A stretch of 35,592 nucleotides of DNA from contig QHRO01000249.1 in assembly GCA_003220155.1 (NCBI GenBank), positions 1 to 35,592 on the forward strand. Reading direction: 5' to 3'. The stretch is from Verrucomicrobiota bacterium (GTDB lineage Bacteria; Verrucomicrobiota; Verrucomicrobiia; Chthoniobacterales; UBA10450). Below the pieces are notes generated by a model, which searched no databases, was not told the DNA's origin, and saw only the letters and a program-made list of their open reading frames with translations. The position numbers were made by a program, and so were the translations under genes. Shown here piece after piece: positions 17,815 to 26,672 of this stretch; positions within the stretch are counted from its first letter, which is position 1; every line of letters begins with the position of its first letter.

Positions 17815-18196
17815 TATCGCAGCATCTTGTCGAGCTGAAACCAGAGCGTTTCGATGAAGCGCTGTCTGGATGGGCGGAAGAGTCAGTCTCCGCCAGCATT
17901 GCCCGATTTGCTGGCAGGTACATTGGGGGGACGAAATTTGGCGGGCCATTGCGTTTTTCGAACGAAGCGGGACGCTTTGACCTTTAACGACACATTTTTT
18001 TTCTGTCGTATCTGTATTGCCTTAATCGAGTTGTTGATAAAGTAGAGGCGCTGGCGCAGGCGACAGGTAGTTCGTTGCGCAAAGATGCGGTAGCGGACCG
18101 GCTGGTGGGAGAAACTAAGCTTGATTTTAAGCCGCCGAAGCGAATCGAACCCAACTATTAATGAACTCGTTATGGAAATTATCACGGGCTAATGCT

Positions 18197-20185
18197 ATGC
18201 TCTTTCCAGTGCATCACTCGCCGTTTCGTCGCGTTCTGCTTCTTTTCGTTCTCCTCCTAGGCGGATTCGTTAGCGCCGTCCGCGCTGCAGCTCCCACGCC
18301 CACGCCTACACCCACACCCGGGCAGCTCGACACCACTTTCGTCCCCGCGCCTGGGACAAACGACGCAGTGAATGTCGTCATTCCGCAGCCCGACGGGAAA
18401 GTCGTTGCTGCTGGCCGGTTCACGTTCGCCAACACTGTTTTTCGCAATCGGATCGCACGCTTCAACTTCGATGGCTCGCTCGACACCAGCTTCGATCCCG
18501 GGACGGGCGCGGATGGCGAAATTACTGCCGCTGTTCTTCAATCCGATGGCCGCATCATCGTGGCCGGCCGTTTCACCAGCTTCAATGGGTTCACCCACAA
18601 TGGCATTTGCCGGCTGAATGCGGATGGCAGTGTCGATCAGACATTCGGACTCGGTAACGGGATCAACAACGCGGCGCTCGCCCTCGCGTTGCAAAGCGAT
18701 GGCCGCATCATTGTCGGCGGGCAATTTTCCCAGATCGATCTGACTCAGCGATTCAATCTCGCCCGGCTTAACAATGACGGCAGCGTTGACTTGAGTTTTG
18801 ACCCCGGCAACGGACCGAACGGCGACGTCAACGCAATCATTATCCAACCGGATGGTCGCATTGTCATTGGCGGCACCTTTATCGGCTACAATGGTTTTGC
18901 CCGTGGCGGAGTGGCGCGGGTGCTGGGGAATGGCGTGCTTGATCCTTCATTCGACTCGGGTGTCGGCACTGGTGGAAATGTATTCGCCCTGGAATTGCAA
19001 CATAATGGCCAGATCGTTCTCGGCGGTCGCTTCGTTCAGTACTCCGGTATCAATCGTACCTTTATCGCGCGAATCTTCGGGGACGGCTCGCTCGATTTCG
19101 GATTTAATCCTGCGCCCAACGACTGGGTTCAATCGCTTGCGGTCGAACCCGACGATCGCATTCTTGTTGGCGGCTTCTTCACCGACGTAAACGGGGTTGG
19201 GCGTCATGGCATCGCGCGCTTGAATACAAATGGATCACTCGATCTGATTTTTGATCCGGGTGCCGGGTGCGTCGGATCATTAACAAATGATGCAACCCAG
19301 GTGCGCAGCATCGCCTTGCAACAATTCGGTCGCGTTTTGGCGGGAGGTGTCTTTACCAGTTATGACAATCAACTGCGGGACAACATCGTGCGCTTTTTCG
19401 ATGGCGCAGCGTTCTTTCAAAATCTTTCGGCGCGGGCTCATGTTTTCACCGGTGAACGAATTCTGATCGCCGGGCTCATTATTGAAGGGACGGAAAACAA
19501 AGCGGTCCTGATTCGCGGGCTTGGGCCGACACTGGCTTCCTTTGGCGTTCCTGCTCCCTTGGCCAATCCGACCCTTTCCTTATACGATCACACCGGCGCG
19601 CTTATCGCAGCTAACGACAATTGGAAAGCCACGCAACAGACGCAGATTCAGGCGACGGGGTTAGCACCGCCGAACGACTTCGAGGCCGCCATTCTGATTA
19701 GCCTCCCCCCCGGGGCCTACACCGCGTTTCTCCAAGGCAAGGCGATGACCACCGGCATCGGACTGTCGGAAGTTTACGATGTTGGTCCGAATGTGAACGC
19801 GCAGCCGACGAACTTGAGCGCGCGCGCATTTGTTGGGACTGGGGGCGACGTCCTGATTGGAGGCACCATCATCGGTGGCAACGCCGCCAGTTTGCAGCGT
19901 GTCCTCGTGCGTGCGCTCGGTCCATCGCTTGCGAGCGCCGGAATAGCCACCCCACTGGCCAATCCGACGCTCTCATTGCGCGATGCCAACGGAAATGTCA
20001 TCGCCAATAATGACAACTGGAAGGATTCGCAGCAGGCAGACATTGCGGCGACTGGCAAGGCACCTTCGAACGATCTTGAATCGGCCGTCCTTGCGCTGCT
20101 TGCGCCGGGAAACTACACCGCCATCGTTGCCGGGAAAAACGCAACCACGGGTGTTGCCTTGGTCGAGTTTTATAGTTTGCCTTGA
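18197..20185 (+). CDS. Secreted delta-60 repeat protein with Pro-Thr linker and two C-terminal tandem domains (track start 18161)
   Basis: Signal peptide [34 protein letters not shown]; repeated LDxxFdpGxGxxGxVxaxxxQxDGRIxxGGxFxxxnGxxRxxIARLNxDGSLD units; tandem NLSARA...VLIRGLGPTLAS...ANPTLSLYD...NDNWK...AYTAFLQGK...TGIGLSEVYD domains. Confidence 0.92.
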   Translation: MLFPVHHSPFRRVLLLFVLLLGGFVSAVRAAAPTPTPTPTPGQLDTTFVPAPGTNDAVNVVIPQPDGKVVAAGRFTFANTVFRNRIARFNFDGSLDTSFDPGTGADGEITAAVLQSDGRIIVAGRFTSFNGFTHNGICRLNADGSVDQTFGLGNGINNAALALALQSDGRIIVGGQFSQIDLTQRFNLARLNNDGSVDLSFDPGNGPNGDVNAIIIQPDGRIVIGGTFIGYNGFARGGVARVLGNGVLDPSFDSGVGTGGNVFALELQHNGQIVLGGRFVQYSGINRTFIARIFGDGSLDFGFNPAPNDWVQSLAVEPDDRILVGGFFTDVNGVGRHGIARLNTNGSLDLIFDPGAGCVGSLTNDATQVRSIALQQFGRVLAGGVFTSYDNQLRDNIVRFFDGAAFFQNLSARAHVFTGERILIAGLIIEGTENKAVLIRGLGPTLASFGVPAPLANPTLSLYDHTGALIAANDNWKATQQTQIQATGLAPPNDFEAAILISLPPGAYTAFLQGKAMTTGIGLSEVYDVGPNVNAQPTNLSARAFVGTGGDVLIGGTIIGGNAASLQRVLVRALGPSLASAGIATPLANPTLSLRDANGNVIANNDNWKDSQQADIAATGKAPSNDLESAVLALLAPGNYTAIVAGKNATTGVALVEFYSLP

Positions 20186-20294
20186 GGGGTCATAAGCTTT
20201 CTGCTCGCCGTTTCCCTCGGACGTTCTAAGGAGCCGGTAACGACTTCGCAGCAGGGACAATAACAGGCGCCAAGAATGGCGCCAGAAGTTCTTC

Positions 20295-20987
20295 CTACTG
20301 TTCCCTCATCGGCATAAGTGTGGTAAGTGAGGGGGATGGTTGGTCCTCGGCAGCCTTGATGGTGCGGATCCGCTCTGCCTTTATCTTACGCTTGTTTCCA
20401 TGCCGTAATTGACCTGGCGCCACGAATGGGGTCGGCGAAACGGTAGGTGTCGGACTCGCAACTGGTGTAGGCGTCGGAGTTGGCGTGGCTGTCGGGAGCG
20501 GCGTCGCGGTGGGAGTAGGAGTAGGCGTAGGCGTAGGCGAAGGCGGTGGCGTCACGATCGGCATCGGGGTAGGTGTCGGAGTCGGTGTCGGGGTAGGAGT
20601 AGGAGTAGGCGTAGGAGTAAGTGTTGGAGTTGGAGTTGGAGTCGGCGTCGGCGTTGGAGTTGGCGTCGGTGTAGGCGTTGGAGTAGGCGTGGGCGAAGCT
20701 GCCGGCGTGGATCTCATCACCTCGTTCGAGTCAGAACTTTCAAGACTTCCTTTGTACGCCACTACCGTATAGTAATACGTGCTACCAGTAGGAGGTGCTA
20801 CGACGGTTACACTCGTTCCTGTTCCCAGGAAATCGGCATGCTGGCTGTAGTTCCCAGAGCTGGTTCCATAATAGACCCGATAGCCATCGATATTTGGGCT
20901 CGAAGGGCTTGCCTGCCACGACAACGCTAGGCCGGTAGCGGCGGCGGCGGCATGTAGAAAAAGTCCGCTATAGAGCAGCACCGCCAT
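20295..20987 (-). CDS. Secreted fibronectin type III-like protein with long Pro-Thr repeat region and basic C-terminal tail
   Basis: Hydrophobic N-terminus [19 protein letters not shown]3-like [29 protein letters not shown]...[20 protein letters not shown]; (PT)n; tail [22 protein letters not shown]. Confidence 0.82.
   Translation of the reverse strand: MAVLLYSGLFLHAAAAATGLALSWQASPSSPNIDGYRVYYGTSSGNYSQHADFLGTGTSVTVVAPPTGSTYYYTVVAYKGSLESSDSNEVMRSTPAASPTPTPTPTPTPTPTPTPTPTPTPTLTPTPTPTPTPTPTPTPTPMPIVTPPPSPTPTPTPTPTATPLPTATPTPTPTPVASPTPTVSPTPFVAPGQLRHGNKRKIKAERIRTIKAAEDQPSPSLTTLMPMREQ
20440..20702. repeat. Imperfect hexameric tandem repeat encoding (Pro-Thr)n
   Basis: Runs of GGNGTN hexamers on the + strand (ggagtaggcgtaggcgtaggc...), read as CCN-ACN on the minus strand, with variable third positions. 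Confidence 0.85.
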
Positions 20988-21129
20988 TGCAACAGCGGCA
21001 CGGGCGACAATTCTTGTCGGACTATGGAAGTTATGGTTAATACAGTAGTGTTAAGCACGGACCGTGCCGGGACTCGCTTCGAGATTAATCCGGGCCCGCA
21101 ACGCATCAAAAACTCACCATTTAAGGGCA

Positions 21130-21200
21130 AGCGGGTGAAGGGAATCGAACCCTCGTGTCCAGCTTGGGAAGCTGGCGTTCTGCCATTGAACTACACCCGC
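21130..21200 (-). tRNA. tRNA-Gly (anticodon CCC)
   Basis: Reverse complement GCGGGTGTAGTTCAATGGCAGAACGCCAGCTTCCCAAGCTGGACACGAGGGTTCGATTCCCTTCACCCGCT folds as a cloverleaf: GCGGGTG/CACCCGC, CCAGC-TTCCCAA-GCTGG, T-loop TTCGATT. Confidence 0.93.
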
Positions 21201-21397
21201 CTTTGAAGAATCTCAGACTTTAGATTTCGAATTGCCGATTAGCAACCGGCGCAATCATTACCAAGATAAAACATCGTCCGACGCCTGACATTTTCATCGC
21301 CATTTTTTTGCCTTGTTTGCCGTCTTTCCCTAACATTCCGCAAAACACGCCCGGGAATGGGTCGAGACATCTCTGACTTTATTCTCATCAATAGTTT

Positions 21398-21426
21398 GGG
21401 ATTCCTCGGCTTTCGCTCGAAATGAC
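21398..21426. repeat. Partial (right-end) copy of inverted-repeat family A
   Basis: GGGATTCCTCGGCTTTCGCTCGAAATGAC resembles the right arm of the other copies. Confidence 0.5.
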
Positions 21427-21473
21427 AAAAAAGGGCTCCGTACCGACAAGGAAGGAGGATTGGAACGATGTTT

Positions 21474-22841
21474 TTACCATCTCCGCAATTGCTCCGGTAA
21501 CGGACAGCTCGCGCAATCGGAGGCATCGCGCAGGCAAAAATCTTCGTAGATTTGGAGCAATCCCTGTTGTCCGACCAAGGAGCGCACGAAGTCGCGTTGC
21601 CGCGGATCGCCGGCAAAAAGTCGCGCCGCCGCGATGCGCGCCGCTTGATTGGAAAGGTGGGCACGCAAATTTTTGTAATCATTCCAGATTTCGCGGTCGT
21701 CATTGACTGCCAGTGGATAAACTAAATTGGCGAGAATCTCCGCGGCGCGGGAATTGCCGATGAGCGCGAGTGAAGAAGACGCGCTCGCGGCCGCGAGGCT
21801 ATAGTGACGACTCCAAAAATCGTGCCTCAAATCGGTGAGAAATGATACCAGCGGTGTGGCCTTGCTCGCGCCAGCGAGTGCCGAAAATGTTTTCCACTCC
21901 GCTACCATCACGGCCAGAGCGCCGAGCCGGCGATGCGGATGATTGAGTGGACGCGCGCCGCTCGTTTTCCAAAGTTTCGCGGGTAGGACCAACCGCGAAA
22001 ACTGTTCACGATATTTCCACCAGCGGTCCCATAACGAACGCAGATAGCTGCGGGTCGATTTTCGTTGCCGGTCCAAATCGGGCGCGTCGAGAAATCCTGC
22101 GAAACCGAAGAGCAACGCCTCGGCGTCTTCTCGCCGTTTTCGCAAAAAAGCCAACGGCAAACGCTGGGCCAGCAGAGTAAACGGCAGTCGGTTTTGTTTG
22201 TAACCGAGCGCCTCGGCGATCGCCTGGAATAACGCCTCATCGCGTCCATGCACTTCGATGCGCTGGCGGAGTCGATTGGCCTTTTGTCGTAACCGAAACT
22301 TCGCCGCTGCCTCCAAAACACTTGTGACGCGCTCTGCCTCCAGATTCCTCAACGGCGCAACACAACGACCGGCGTGAGCGAGCGGAACCATCACGGCGGC
22401 GCCATCTCGGAGCGCGGCCAGATCGAGTTGAATTTGGGGCACGTTTCGATGAGTGCTGGTGCGGGCAAAAAATTCAACGCCACTTCGTTCTAGAAAAACG
22501 TGCAGAATAGCGTCGTCGAACGCGGGATTAGTAGCATGGCCGTGCGATTCCCAATTGCGATCGAGCAAATCGATTTCGATCGGGCCGCGCAAGATTGGCC
22601 CGCCGGCGAGTCGAATGGCGGCATCCTGAAAATCGGGACCGGCCTCGCGATTCCAAAAACCAAACTGAACGATCTCAACCAATTCTCCAACAAGCGTTTG
22701 GAATTTTCGGCCAAATTCACCGGCGAACCAGCGCGCCTGCAGTTCGAGCTCGTTAGGAATCTTGGGTGCCGCGAGCAACGGTCGTTCGCGCACCCGAGCG
22801 GTTTGCTTCCGTATCTCTGCATAGCGATCCATTGAATGCAT
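21474..22841 (-). CDS. DUF2851 family protein
   Basis: 455 aa; ELQARWFAGEFGRKFQTLVGELVEIVQFGFWNREAGPDFQDAAIRLAGGPILRGPIEIDLLDRNWESHGHATNPAFDDAILHVFLE matches the conserved N-terminal pattern as I recall it; C-terminal Cys cluster CLRDASDCASCPLP. Confidence 0.8.
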   Translation of the reverse strand: MHSMDRYAEIRKQTARVRERPLLAAPKIPNELELQARWFAGEFGRKFQTLVGELVEIVQFGFWNREAGPDFQDAAIRLAGGPILRGPIEIDLLDRNWESHGHATNPAFDDAILHVFLERSGVEFFARTSTHRNVPQIQLDLAALRDGAAVMVPLAHAGRCVAPLRNLEAERVTSVLEAAAKFRLRQKANRLRQRIEVHGRDEALFQAIAEALGYKQNRLPFTLLAQRLPLAFLRKRREDAEALLFGFAGFLDAPDLDRQRKSTRSYLRSLWDRWWKYREQFSRLVLPAKLWKTSGARPLNHPHRRLGALAVMVAEWKTFSALAGASKATPLVSFLTDLRHDFWSRHYSLAAASASSSLALIGNSRAAEILANLVYPLAVNDDREIWNDYKNLRAHLSNQAARIAAARLFAGDPRQRDFVRSLVGQQGLLQIYEDFCLRDASDCASCPLPEQLRRW

Positions 22842-22930
22842 CCCCGAAGTCTCCTAGCGTAATCTTCAAGGAACGGCGATCTCGAAATCGCGGACTGTCC
22901 CTAAAATCGGCTCCAGCCCCTCTATCTTCT

Positions 22931-23045
22931 GTCATCCTGAGCGGCGCAGATGACGAAGGATCTCTCGAAGTTCATGTGATAATCGACCTGTCGTGTGGTC
23001 CCTCGGTCCGAGCCGGACTGGCGTGTCTCCGCGGCTCGGGATGAC
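22931..23045. repeat. Dispersed inverted-repeat element, family A, copy 3
   Basis: GTCATCCTGAGCGGCGCAGATGACGAAGGATCTC...GGTCCCTCGG...GCGGCTCGGGATGAC. Confidence 0.7.
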
Positions 23046-23054
23046 GGCGACGCC

Positions 23055-24119
23055 CTAGGCGGCGCTGGAAGTAGCAGTCGCTCCTTGAAGTGGCGTTTCG
23101 GTCGCCGGCGGAAAGCTAAGATTTTGGCGGAGATAATCGCCGATCCTCTCGACCTCCGCCGCGCGCGAACGCGGGAAGATGAAAGAATATTTCTGGCCGC
23201 GTCCCTCCGCTTGAAAGATGACGAGATTTTCGGAAAGAAACTTCGGCTCGCGCGCGATGGTCATACCATCGAGCTCGATCGTTTGTGCGACTGGTTTGGA
23301 TCCTTTCCGCCCGACGAAAGTCAACTTGCGCGGTTCTTCGTTGGTGGCGACGAGGGCGCCGAAAAGATTGGGCGGGATGCGGCGGCCACGGCCGCTCACG
23401 CAGGGAACAGCCCAGGCGATGGTTTCGCCGAGCAAGTTTTGCTTACTGAAAACAGGCGCCAGTTTTGCCGGCAGGTTCAGCGGTAATGTCGCTTCGCGAT
23501 GGAAAAAGGCTGGTTCGTTTAGCTTTCGCCAAACCAGCCAGAGTTTCACTTTGGTCGCACGCAAGATTTTTGGCGCAAAATAAAAGAAGGCAGCGAGAGC
23601 GATTAAAAAAATCGAGAACGCGATAATTGGGTGATAGTGCAGCAGCGCGAGCCCGCCGATGACTGCTGCATCCTCGCCGACGCTGAGCGCAATATTTGAG
23701 AAGGGCTCCGGCGATGTGTTTGAAAGGAGCCTGGTCGTAGCCTTGGCCGTGTGCGTCGCGAGCGCCGTGGTGCCGGCGAGCAGCACAACGATCACATCCA
23801 GCGTCGGGCTGGAATGTCCAAGCACCTGGGTGGCGAGAAGCGCGCCTCCGATCGGTCGAATGATGGTATGGACTGCGTCCCAGATGGAATCAATCCACGG
23901 AATTTTATCGGCGAAAAATTCGAGCAGGAAAAGAACACCGGAAATGGTGATAACGATTGGCTGGCCCAGGATAGCGAGCGATTGATATTGAGGCGCAAGA
24001 ACGATCCAGTGGAAATGAATGGCAAGGCCGGTGGCGAAAACGGTTAGGTAAAGATTTAGTCCCGCCAGACAGGCAAGGCCGAGCGCGACACTGAGGAGAT
24101 TCAACCTATCCACTTCCAA
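23055..24119 (-). CDS. DUF4126 family membrane protein
   Basis: LLSVALGLACLAGLNLYLTVFATGLAIHF...ADKIPWIDSIWDAVHTIIRPIGGALLATQVLG...LLAGTTALATHTAKATTRLLSNTSPEPFSNIALSVGEDAAVIGGLAL is the DUF4126 pattern; extra soluble C-terminal extension. Confidence 0.82.
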   Translation of the reverse strand: MEVDRLNLLSVALGLACLAGLNLYLTVFATGLAIHFHWIVLAPQYQSLAILGQPIVITISGVLFLLEFFADKIPWIDSIWDAVHTIIRPIGGALLATQVLGHSSPTLDVIVVLLAGTTALATHTAKATTRLLSNTSPEPFSNIALSVGEDAAVIGGLALLHYHPIIAFSIFLIALAAFFYFAPKILRATKVKLWLVWRKLNEPAFFHREATLPLNLPAKLAPVFSKQNLLGETIAWAVPCVSGRGRRIPPNLFGALVATNEEPRKLTFVGRKGSKPVAQTIELDGMTIAREPKFLSENLVIFQAEGRGQKYSFIFPRSRAAEVERIGDYLRQNLSFPPATETPLQGATATSSAA

Positions 24120-24128
24120 CCATTACCG

Positions 24129-24212
24129 GTCATCCCGAGCGAAGTCGAGGGATCCCGTGGAAGTTACCGTAAAGCTATCGCAAGGGGATCCCTCGACTAG
24201 GCTCGGGATGAC
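24129..24212. repeat. Dispersed inverted-repeat element, family A, copy 4
   Basis: GTCATCCCGAGCGAAGTCGAGGGATCCC...GGGGATCCCTCGACTAGGCTCGGGATGAC; near-perfect arms. Confidence 0.85.
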
Positions 24213-24295
24213 ATGCATTGTCGAAGCGAAGGTCCCGGCCGTGCAACGGCAGGTACGGATTTGCACACCTGCCACGTCGCTGATATTCCAACGCC

Positions 24296-25564
24296 GTGCT
24301 CGATATTCGAATCGTTCGCGAACAACCAGATTTTGTGAAGACCCGTTTGGCGCTTCGTGGCGGCGGTGACGAAGCGAAGATCGATGAATTGCTGCGAGTC
24401 GATGCGGAACGGCGCAAAGCGGAGACTGCACTGCAGGCGCTCAACGCCGAGCGCAAGAAACTAAGCAAAGAGATCGGCGGAATGCGGAGTCGCGGGCAGG
24501 ATTCTCCCGAGTTGGAGAATCGGGTTCGCAAAATTGGGGAAGAGATCGCGCGCTTAAACGAAGACGTAAACCTGGTAGACACGCAACAGAAAGAAATGCT
24601 TCTGGAGATTCCTAATCTGCCGCATTTCAAAGTGCCGGTCGGGAAGGACGCCAGCGCCAATCCGGTCGTGCGTTCGTGGGGATCGAAACCGAAACTCGAC
24701 GATGCGTTGGATCACGTCAGCATTGGTACGAATCTCAAACTCTTTGATCTGGAACGCGCGTCAAAGTTGAGCGGGAGCGGTTTCATTTGTTTTACCGGCG
24801 CCGGCGCGCGGTTGGAGCGAAGCTTGATCCAGTTCATGCTCGATCTGCACACGCGCGAGCATGGTTACGAAGAAATGAGCCCGCCCTTTTTAGTGCGGCG
24901 CGAGTGCATGATCGGAACATCGCAGCTCCCAAAATTTGAAGCCGACATGTATGGGCTCGAAAATAATCAACTTTTTCTCGCCCCGACCGCAGAAGTGCCG
25001 GTAACAAATTTCCATCGCGAAGAAATTTTGAGTGCGAGTGAACTGCCGAAAAAGTATGTCGCTTATACGCCTTGTTTTCGACGAGAAGCGGGTTCAGCTG
25101 GCCGTGAAACGCGCGGGATCATTCGCGTTCATCAATTCGACAAGGTGGAATTGGTTAAAATTACAACCCCGGAGAGTTCCTACGAGGAGCATGAGACCCT
25201 GACAGCCGATGCCGAGAGAATTTTGCAATCGCTCGAGTTGCATTACCGCGTGATTGAACTTTGTGCGGGTGATCTCGGCTTTGGTGCGACCAAGACCTAC
25301 GACATCGAGGTTTGGTCGCCGGGACAAAATACCTATCTGGAAGTTTCGAGTTGCTCGAACTTCTCGGATTTTCAGGCGCGGCGGATGAATCTGCGGTTCA
25401 AGGATGCGGAAGGCAAAAACCGTTTTTGTCATACCCTGAATTGTTCAGGTCTGGCCTTACCACGATTGTTTGCCGCATTGATCGAGAATGGTCAGCAGGA
25501 AGACGGTTCGGTGCGACTGCCGGAAAAATTGCTGCCCTATTTTGGCGCTGAGCAGATTCGGTAG
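24296..25564 (+). CDS. serS: Seryl-tRNA synthetase (GTG start)
   Basis: MLDIRIVREQPDFVKTRLALRGG coiled-coil arm; class II motifs including TPCFRREAGSAGRETRGIIRVHQFDKVELVKI and NCSGLALPRLFAALIENGQQEDGSVRLPEKLLPYFG. Confidence 0.97.
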   Translation: MLDIRIVREQPDFVKTRLALRGGGDEAKIDELLRVDAERRKAETALQALNAERKKLSKEIGGMRSRGQDSPELENRVRKIGEEIARLNEDVNLVDTQQKEMLLEIPNLPHFKVPVGKDASANPVVRSWGSKPKLDDALDHVSIGTNLKLFDLERASKLSGSGFICFTGAGARLERSLIQFMLDLHTREHGYEEMSPPFLVRRECMIGTSQLPKFEADMYGLENNQLFLAPTAEVPVTNFHREEILSASELPKKYVAYTPCFRREAGSAGRETRGIIRVHQFDKVELVKITTPESSYEEHETLTADAERILQSLELHYRVIELCAGDLGFGATKTYDIEVWSPGQNTYLEVSSCSNFSDFQARRMNLRFKDAEGKNRFCHTLNCSGLALPRLFAALIENGQQEDGSVRLPEKLLPYFGAEQIR

Positions 25565-25662
25565 GATTAGAAGGCGCGCCCACTCGCCGCTCCTTCGAAT
25601 AAATTGTAGGGCAGGCGCTCCCGCCTGCCGACTAAAGAGAGCGGCAATCCAGCGCGGTCGCC

Positions 25663-26547
25663 TTATAATTGCAGATCGAGTTGCTTGCGATCTCCCTCGG
25701 AAGTTATCGCTTCACTGGAGGGCAACGGGAGCTCGTAGCCCAGACGCTCGGCCAGCCGTTGCGCACTCTCCGGAGCGAACCCTTCGAAATGATTGTTCAC
25801 GTAGGCATAGACGGCGCGAATATCAGAAAGTTGTCGCTCGATCTTTAAGGCCCAGCTTTCCAGCGCGGCTTCGCGTTTCCAAAGCAGTTTTCCGTAGCGA
25901 TGCCGGTGTTTGCCGTCCCGGTCGTATTTTGTGGTGTAATCACCGAGCAACCGGACATACAGAAAGTCGGTTGTACGCGGCTGAAATTCGAAAGGCGCAA
26001 GATTCCGCTCGTTCAGTGGCGAAGTATCCGCCCAAACCCAGCAGATCCGATGTTTTTCCAAAAGATGAATGAATTGCGGCCGATGCCAGCCGGGATGCCG
26101 AAATTCGATGGCAAAACGAAAATCCCGCGGCAATTGCTCGACGAATGTCCGAAGCGGCACTTTCCCATCTCTTGGGAGAAATGACGGCGGCAATTGGACG
26201 AGGATGATGTGTAACTTGGGTGCGAGCGGTTCAACCGCGCGCAGAAACCCGCTCAACTCTGCTGAGCAATCGCGCAGTTTGCATTGGTGCGTGATCTCGC
26301 GTGGCAGTTTGCATGAAAAACGAAAGTGCGAAGGAGTAAGATCGAGCCAACGGCGCACCGAATCAGACCCCGGAGCTGCGTAGAATGTCGAATCAATCTC
26401 AACCGTGGGAAAATAGCGCGCGTAAAATTCCAGCCAGTGCGATTGAGGCAGGTCGCGCGGATAAAAAATCTCGCGCCAATCCTCGAAGCTCCAGGCACAA
26501 GCCCCAATCCGGATTTTCTGTTGGTCATTAAGGTTCACCGCCTCCAA
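25663..26547 (-). CDS. DUF72 domain-containing protein
   Basis: RIGACAWSFEDWREIFYPRDLPQSHWLEFYARYFPTVEIDSTFYAAPGSDSVRRWLDLTPSHFRFSCKLPREITH...YAYVNNHFEGFAPESAQRL. Confidence 0.93.
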   Translation of the reverse strand: MEAVNLNDQQKIRIGACAWSFEDWREIFYPRDLPQSHWLEFYARYFPTVEIDSTFYAAPGSDSVRRWLDLTPSHFRFSCKLPREITHQCKLRDCSAELSGFLRAVEPLAPKLHIILVQLPPSFLPRDGKVPLRTFVEQLPRDFRFAIEFRHPGWHRPQFIHLLEKHRICWVWADTSPLNERNLAPFEFQPRTTDFLYVRLLGDYTTKYDRDGKHRHRYGKLLWKREAALESWALKIERQLSDIRAVYAYVNNHFEGFAPESAQRLAERLGYELPLPSSEAITSEGDRKQLDLQL

Positions 26548-26672
26548 GTTACTTCAGACTTGGGCGAACGAAAAAGCACCAACGTTGTCTAAGAACCAGC
26601 CCTCCGGGAGTCTCGTTTTTTGGGCCGGGCTAGTTTGACTGGGTCACGGAGGCAAGTACCCTGCCACGTTTC

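Noticed and set aside
20266-20283. GGCGCCaagaatGGCGCC hairpin between convergent genes
   Set aside because: Short 6-bp stem, each arm itself a palindrome, no U-tract; insufficient for a terminator call.
20440-20702. Possible CRISPR array or satellite
   Set aside because: Hexameric coding repeat, no 25-40 bp repeats with unique spacers.
20409-20930. Arg-rich and Gly-Val-rich + strand ORFs (173 aa; [14 protein letters not shown]...)
   Set aside because: Antisense reading of the Pro-Thr repeat; low complexity follows directly from CCN-ACN codons.
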